From Brumimicrobium sp964346075 (GTDB lineage: Bacteria > Bacteroidota > Bacteroidia > Flavobacteriales_D > Crocinitomicaceae), in NCBI GenBank assembly GCA_964346075.1, contig CAYFTH010000120.1, positions 1-8,999 of the forward strand: DNA of 8,999 nt. The letters are read 5' to 3'. Positions within the stretch are counted from its first letter, which is position 1; each line of letters starts with the position of its first letter. Under the pieces are notes generated by a model, which saw only the letters and a program-made list of their open reading frames with translations, ran no database searches and was not told the DNA's origin. Of this stretch, positions 7,724 to 8,999 are shown one piece after another. The position numbers and the translations under genes are program-made.

Positions 7724-8443
7724 GTGATTTCAAAGGCAGACATAAAGCATATCCGCTCCTTGCAACGTAAAAAATTTCGGGATCAACATCAGCTATTTGC
7801 AGTCGAAGGGCATAAAATGTTAGATGCTGCAATCACGCATCGTCCAGAGCTAATAAAGGGCATTTACACGACCGCCCCGGAAGCATTTGAACATGCGAGT
7901 GATCACCAGATTATTTCCATTTCTTCTAAAACAATGGATCAAATTTCTTCACTTCGGAGTCCGCAATCAGTGATCACCATTTGTAAACAGCCTGAATCGC
8001 GCGCTATTAATGCACCACTGATTTTAGCATTAGATACAATACAGGATCCCGGTAACATGGGAACCATTCTTCGCCTCGCAGCTTGGTTTGGTATTGATAA
8101 CATCGTAGCATCAGAAGGTTGCGCGGACATCTACAACCCCAAAGTAGTACAAGCTTCTATGGGTGCTGTTTTTACTGTCAATACCGTAGTACATGACCTT
8201 AACAACTATCTCTCTGAAACTGATCAACCTATTTTTGGAGCTGTTCTTGAAGGGGAAAATATTTACCAGCAAGACCTCCCTAGATCCGGAGTTATATTGA
8301 TGGGAAACGAGGGTAATGGGATTAATGAGACATTATTACCGCTCATATCTCATCCTGTATCAATTCCTAAGATAGGTTCCGGTGAATCGCTCAACGTTGC
8401 CATGGCTACTGCAATCTTATTGTCCGAGTTTAAAAGAAGATAG
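7724..8443 (+). CDS. SpoU/TrmH-family RNA 2'-O-methyltransferase
   Basis: SPOUT-fold enzyme that transfers a methyl group from S-adenosylmethionine to a ribose 2'-OH in rRNA or tRNA. From GTG at 7724 it has 239 aa, normal for the two-domain form. The N-terminal L30e-like substrate-binding domain (about 1-90) includes ISKADIKHIRSLQRKKFRDQ and FAVEGHKML. The catalytic knot domain has motif 1 DPGNMGTILR (108-117; N111 and catalytic-type R117), motif 2 MGNEGNGI (193-200; E196) and motif 3 IPKIGSGESLNVAMATA (from 214), the S-adenosylmethionine-binding knot. GTG is preferred because homologues begin with [MV]-[IL]-S-K and because TTG 7715 falls in the promoter. The target nucleotide (RlmB-, TrmH- or TsnR-like) cannot be decided. 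It ends with tandem stops TAG TAA, 11 bp before the repeat array, and is divergent from tamL. Confidence 0.93.
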   Translation: MISKADIKHIRSLQRKKFRDQHQLFAVEGHKMLDAAITHRPELIKGIYTTAPEAFEHASDHQIISISSKTMDQISSLRSPQSVITICKQPESRAINAPLILALDTIQDPGNMGTILRLAAWFGIDNIVASEGCADIYNPKVVQASMGAVFTVNTVVHDLNNYLSETDQPIFGAVLEGENIYQQDLPRSGVILMGNEGNGINETLLPLISHPVSIPKIGSGESLNVAMATAILLSEFKRR

Positions 8444-8495
8444 TAACGTTTGACGATCTTAAATCTGCAGTTCAAAAACAATCACGCTCAAAATA

Positions 8496-8584
8496 GAACC
8501 GAAGAATGCTGAATGCGGAAGTAAGAATGTTGAAGTGGGGTTACTTCTTAAATCTACGATTCCATATTCTCCAATCTGCGGTTC
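8496..8584. repeat. Palindromic unit 1 (type A)
   Basis: Bounded by GAACCG (8496-8501) and CGGTTC (8579-8584). By eye about 28 of 41 arm positions pair, with one bulge. The tip is GAAGT-ggggtt-ACTTC (8532-8547). The left arm has GAA-type words at 8504, 8511, 8518, 8525 and 8532, exactly 7 bp apart. Together with the short linker after it, it differs from unit 3 at only 2 of 101 bases. Confidence 0.85.
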
Positions 8585-8596
8585 AATAACAAGCAA

Positions 8597-8686
8597 GAAC
8601 CGAAGAATATCGAATACGGAGGTAAGAATGTTGAAGTGGGGTTAATTCTTAAATTTCCTGTTCTCTATAATTCAAATCTACGGTTC
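8597..8686. repeat. Palindromic unit 2 (type B)
   Basis: Begins GAACCG (8597-8602) and ends CGGTTC (8681-8686). The left arm is close to unit 4 (3 differences over the first 45 bases), but the right arm has diverged, and the tip GAAGT/AATTC no longer pairs fully. The following linker is the 22-bp type. Confidence 0.8.
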
Positions 8687-8708
8687 AATATCAATCACGC
8701 TCAAAATA

Positions 8709-8797
8709 GAACCGAAGAATGCTAAATGCGGAAGTAAGAATGTTGAAGTGGGGGTACTTCTTAAATCTACGATTCCATATTCTCCAATCTGCGGTTC
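8709..8797. repeat. Palindromic unit 3 (type A)
   Basis: Near-identical copy of unit 1, bounded by GAACCG (8709-8714) and CGGTTC (8792-8797). The two differences are G to A at 8724 and T to G in the loop, giving gggggt. The close match to a copy 213 bp away indicates recent duplication or gene conversion of the A-B dimer. Confidence 0.85.
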
Positions 8798-8809
8798 AAT
8801 AACAAGCAA

Positions 8810-8898
8810 GAAATGAAGAATATTGAATACGGAGGTAAGAATGTTGAAGTGGGGGTACTTCTCACATTTATGGTTCCATGTTCTTAAATCTACAGTTC
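8810..8898. repeat. Palindromic unit 4 (type B, degenerate borders)
   Basis: Both borders have decayed: GAAATG (8810-8815) instead of GAACCG, and CAGTTC (8893-8898) instead of CGGTTC. The tip GAAGT/ACTTC is intact around a gggggt loop. About two thirds of arm positions still pair. Its last 19 bases match the partial unit at the left edge of the array (8455-8473) at 17 positions. Confidence 0.8.
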
Positions 8899-8920
8899 AA
8901 TAACAATCACGCTCAAAATA

Positions 8921-8946
8921 GAGCCGAAGAATGTTGAATACGGAGT
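8921..8946. repeat. Truncated palindromic unit 5 (left half only)
   Basis: Starts GAGCCG after a 22-bp linker, follows the left arm (gaagaatgttgaatacggag) and breaks off at about 8946, before the core. The break is followed by the 8-bp palindrome GGAATTCC (8947-8954). It marks the right edge of the array. Confidence 0.75.
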
Positions 8947-8954
8947 GGAATTCC

Positions 8955-8999
8955 TACAAAAAATGTGACTATTTTTATTAGGCCGCATTATTAATTAAA
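8955..8999. other. Non-repeat flank after the array, no feature recognised
   Basis: AT-rich sequence outside the repeat family. It has a T-run (8973-8977) and a TATTTTTA that misses the -7 consensus at its last base. No convincing reading frame, RNA gene or terminator is seen in the short stretch available. Confidence 0.5.

Larger units (their letters stand above)
8455..8946. repeat. Tandem array of imperfect palindromes with alternating short and long linkers
   Basis: About 490 bp of non-coding repeats fill the space after the methyltransferase gene. The array begins with the right end of a unit (8455-8473), has four full palindromes of 89-90 bp (8496-8584, 8597-8686, 8709-8797, 8810-8898) and ends in a left half (8921-8946). 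Linkers alternate: 22 bp at 8474-8495, 8687-8708 and 8899-8920 (shared core caatcacgctcaaaata), and 12 bp aataacaagcaa at 8585-8596 and 8798-8809. The dimer period is 212-213 bp. The invariant core gtaagaatgttgaagtgggg starts at 8521, 8622, 8734 and 8835, spaced 101, 112 and 101 bp. No long reading frame crosses it. The layout resembles the BIME arrays of REP elements in enterobacteria, without sequence similarity that I can see. Confidence 0.9.

Noticed and set aside
7939..8130. Minus-strand 63-codon frame inside the methyltransferase gene.
   Set aside because: It lies wholly antisense to conserved motif 1 of the methyltransferase and has no features of its own.
8455..8946. CRISPR array.
   Set aside because: The intervals between repeats are conserved and of only two kinds (12 and 22 bp), the repeats are ~89 bp, and no cas gene is present. 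Spacers should be unique.

Overview
The window looks like the chromosome of a member of the Bacteroidota, probably a marine Cytophagales- or Flavobacteriia-like bacterium. Three observations point there: an outer-membrane assembly protein of the TamL lipoprotein type, a DUF4494 protein (a family largely restricted to this phylum), and three perfect matches to the Bacteroidota -7 promoter box TAnnTTTG just upstream of genes, with no strong Shine-Dalgarno sites. The genus cannot be fixed from the sequence.

Layout. Positions 1-61 are the end of an intergenic gap. From 62 to 7674 five genes lie on the minus strand. In transcription order they are tamL (7674-5002); a three-gene cluster of a DUF4494 protein, pdxH and an M16 zinc peptidase (4854-2321), whose genes are 5 and 0 bp apart; and, after a 93-bp gap, a soluble sensor histidine kinase (2227-62). 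The kinase has a V4R ligand-binding domain, two PAS domains and a HisKA_2/HATPase module. An RNA 2'-O-methyltransferase of the SpoU/TrmH family (7724-8443) runs on the plus strand, divergent from tamL across only 49 bp. From 8455 to 8946 the DNA is a non-coding array of imperfect ~89-bp palindromes joined by alternating 12-bp and 22-bp linkers. The last ~50 bp hold nothing I can identify.

How the genes fit together. TamL is a lipoprotein Omp85 protein for outer-membrane assembly. PdxH makes pyridoxal 5'-phosphate; its tight coupling to DUF4494 and the M16 peptidase suggests co-expression, but a shared pathway is not shown. The kinase is probably one half of a two-component system that senses a small molecule through V4R; no complete partner is in the window.

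The most unusual parts are the palindrome array, built as a higher-order (palindrome A, short linker, palindrome B, long linker) tandem with an internal 7-bp rhythm; the interdigitated tamL/methyltransferase promoters, which predict near-leaderless mRNAs; and the V4R-histidine kinase with an apparently intact Cys-Glu-Cys-Cys metal site. Start codons were reassigned for two genes (DUF4494 and the methyltransferase).
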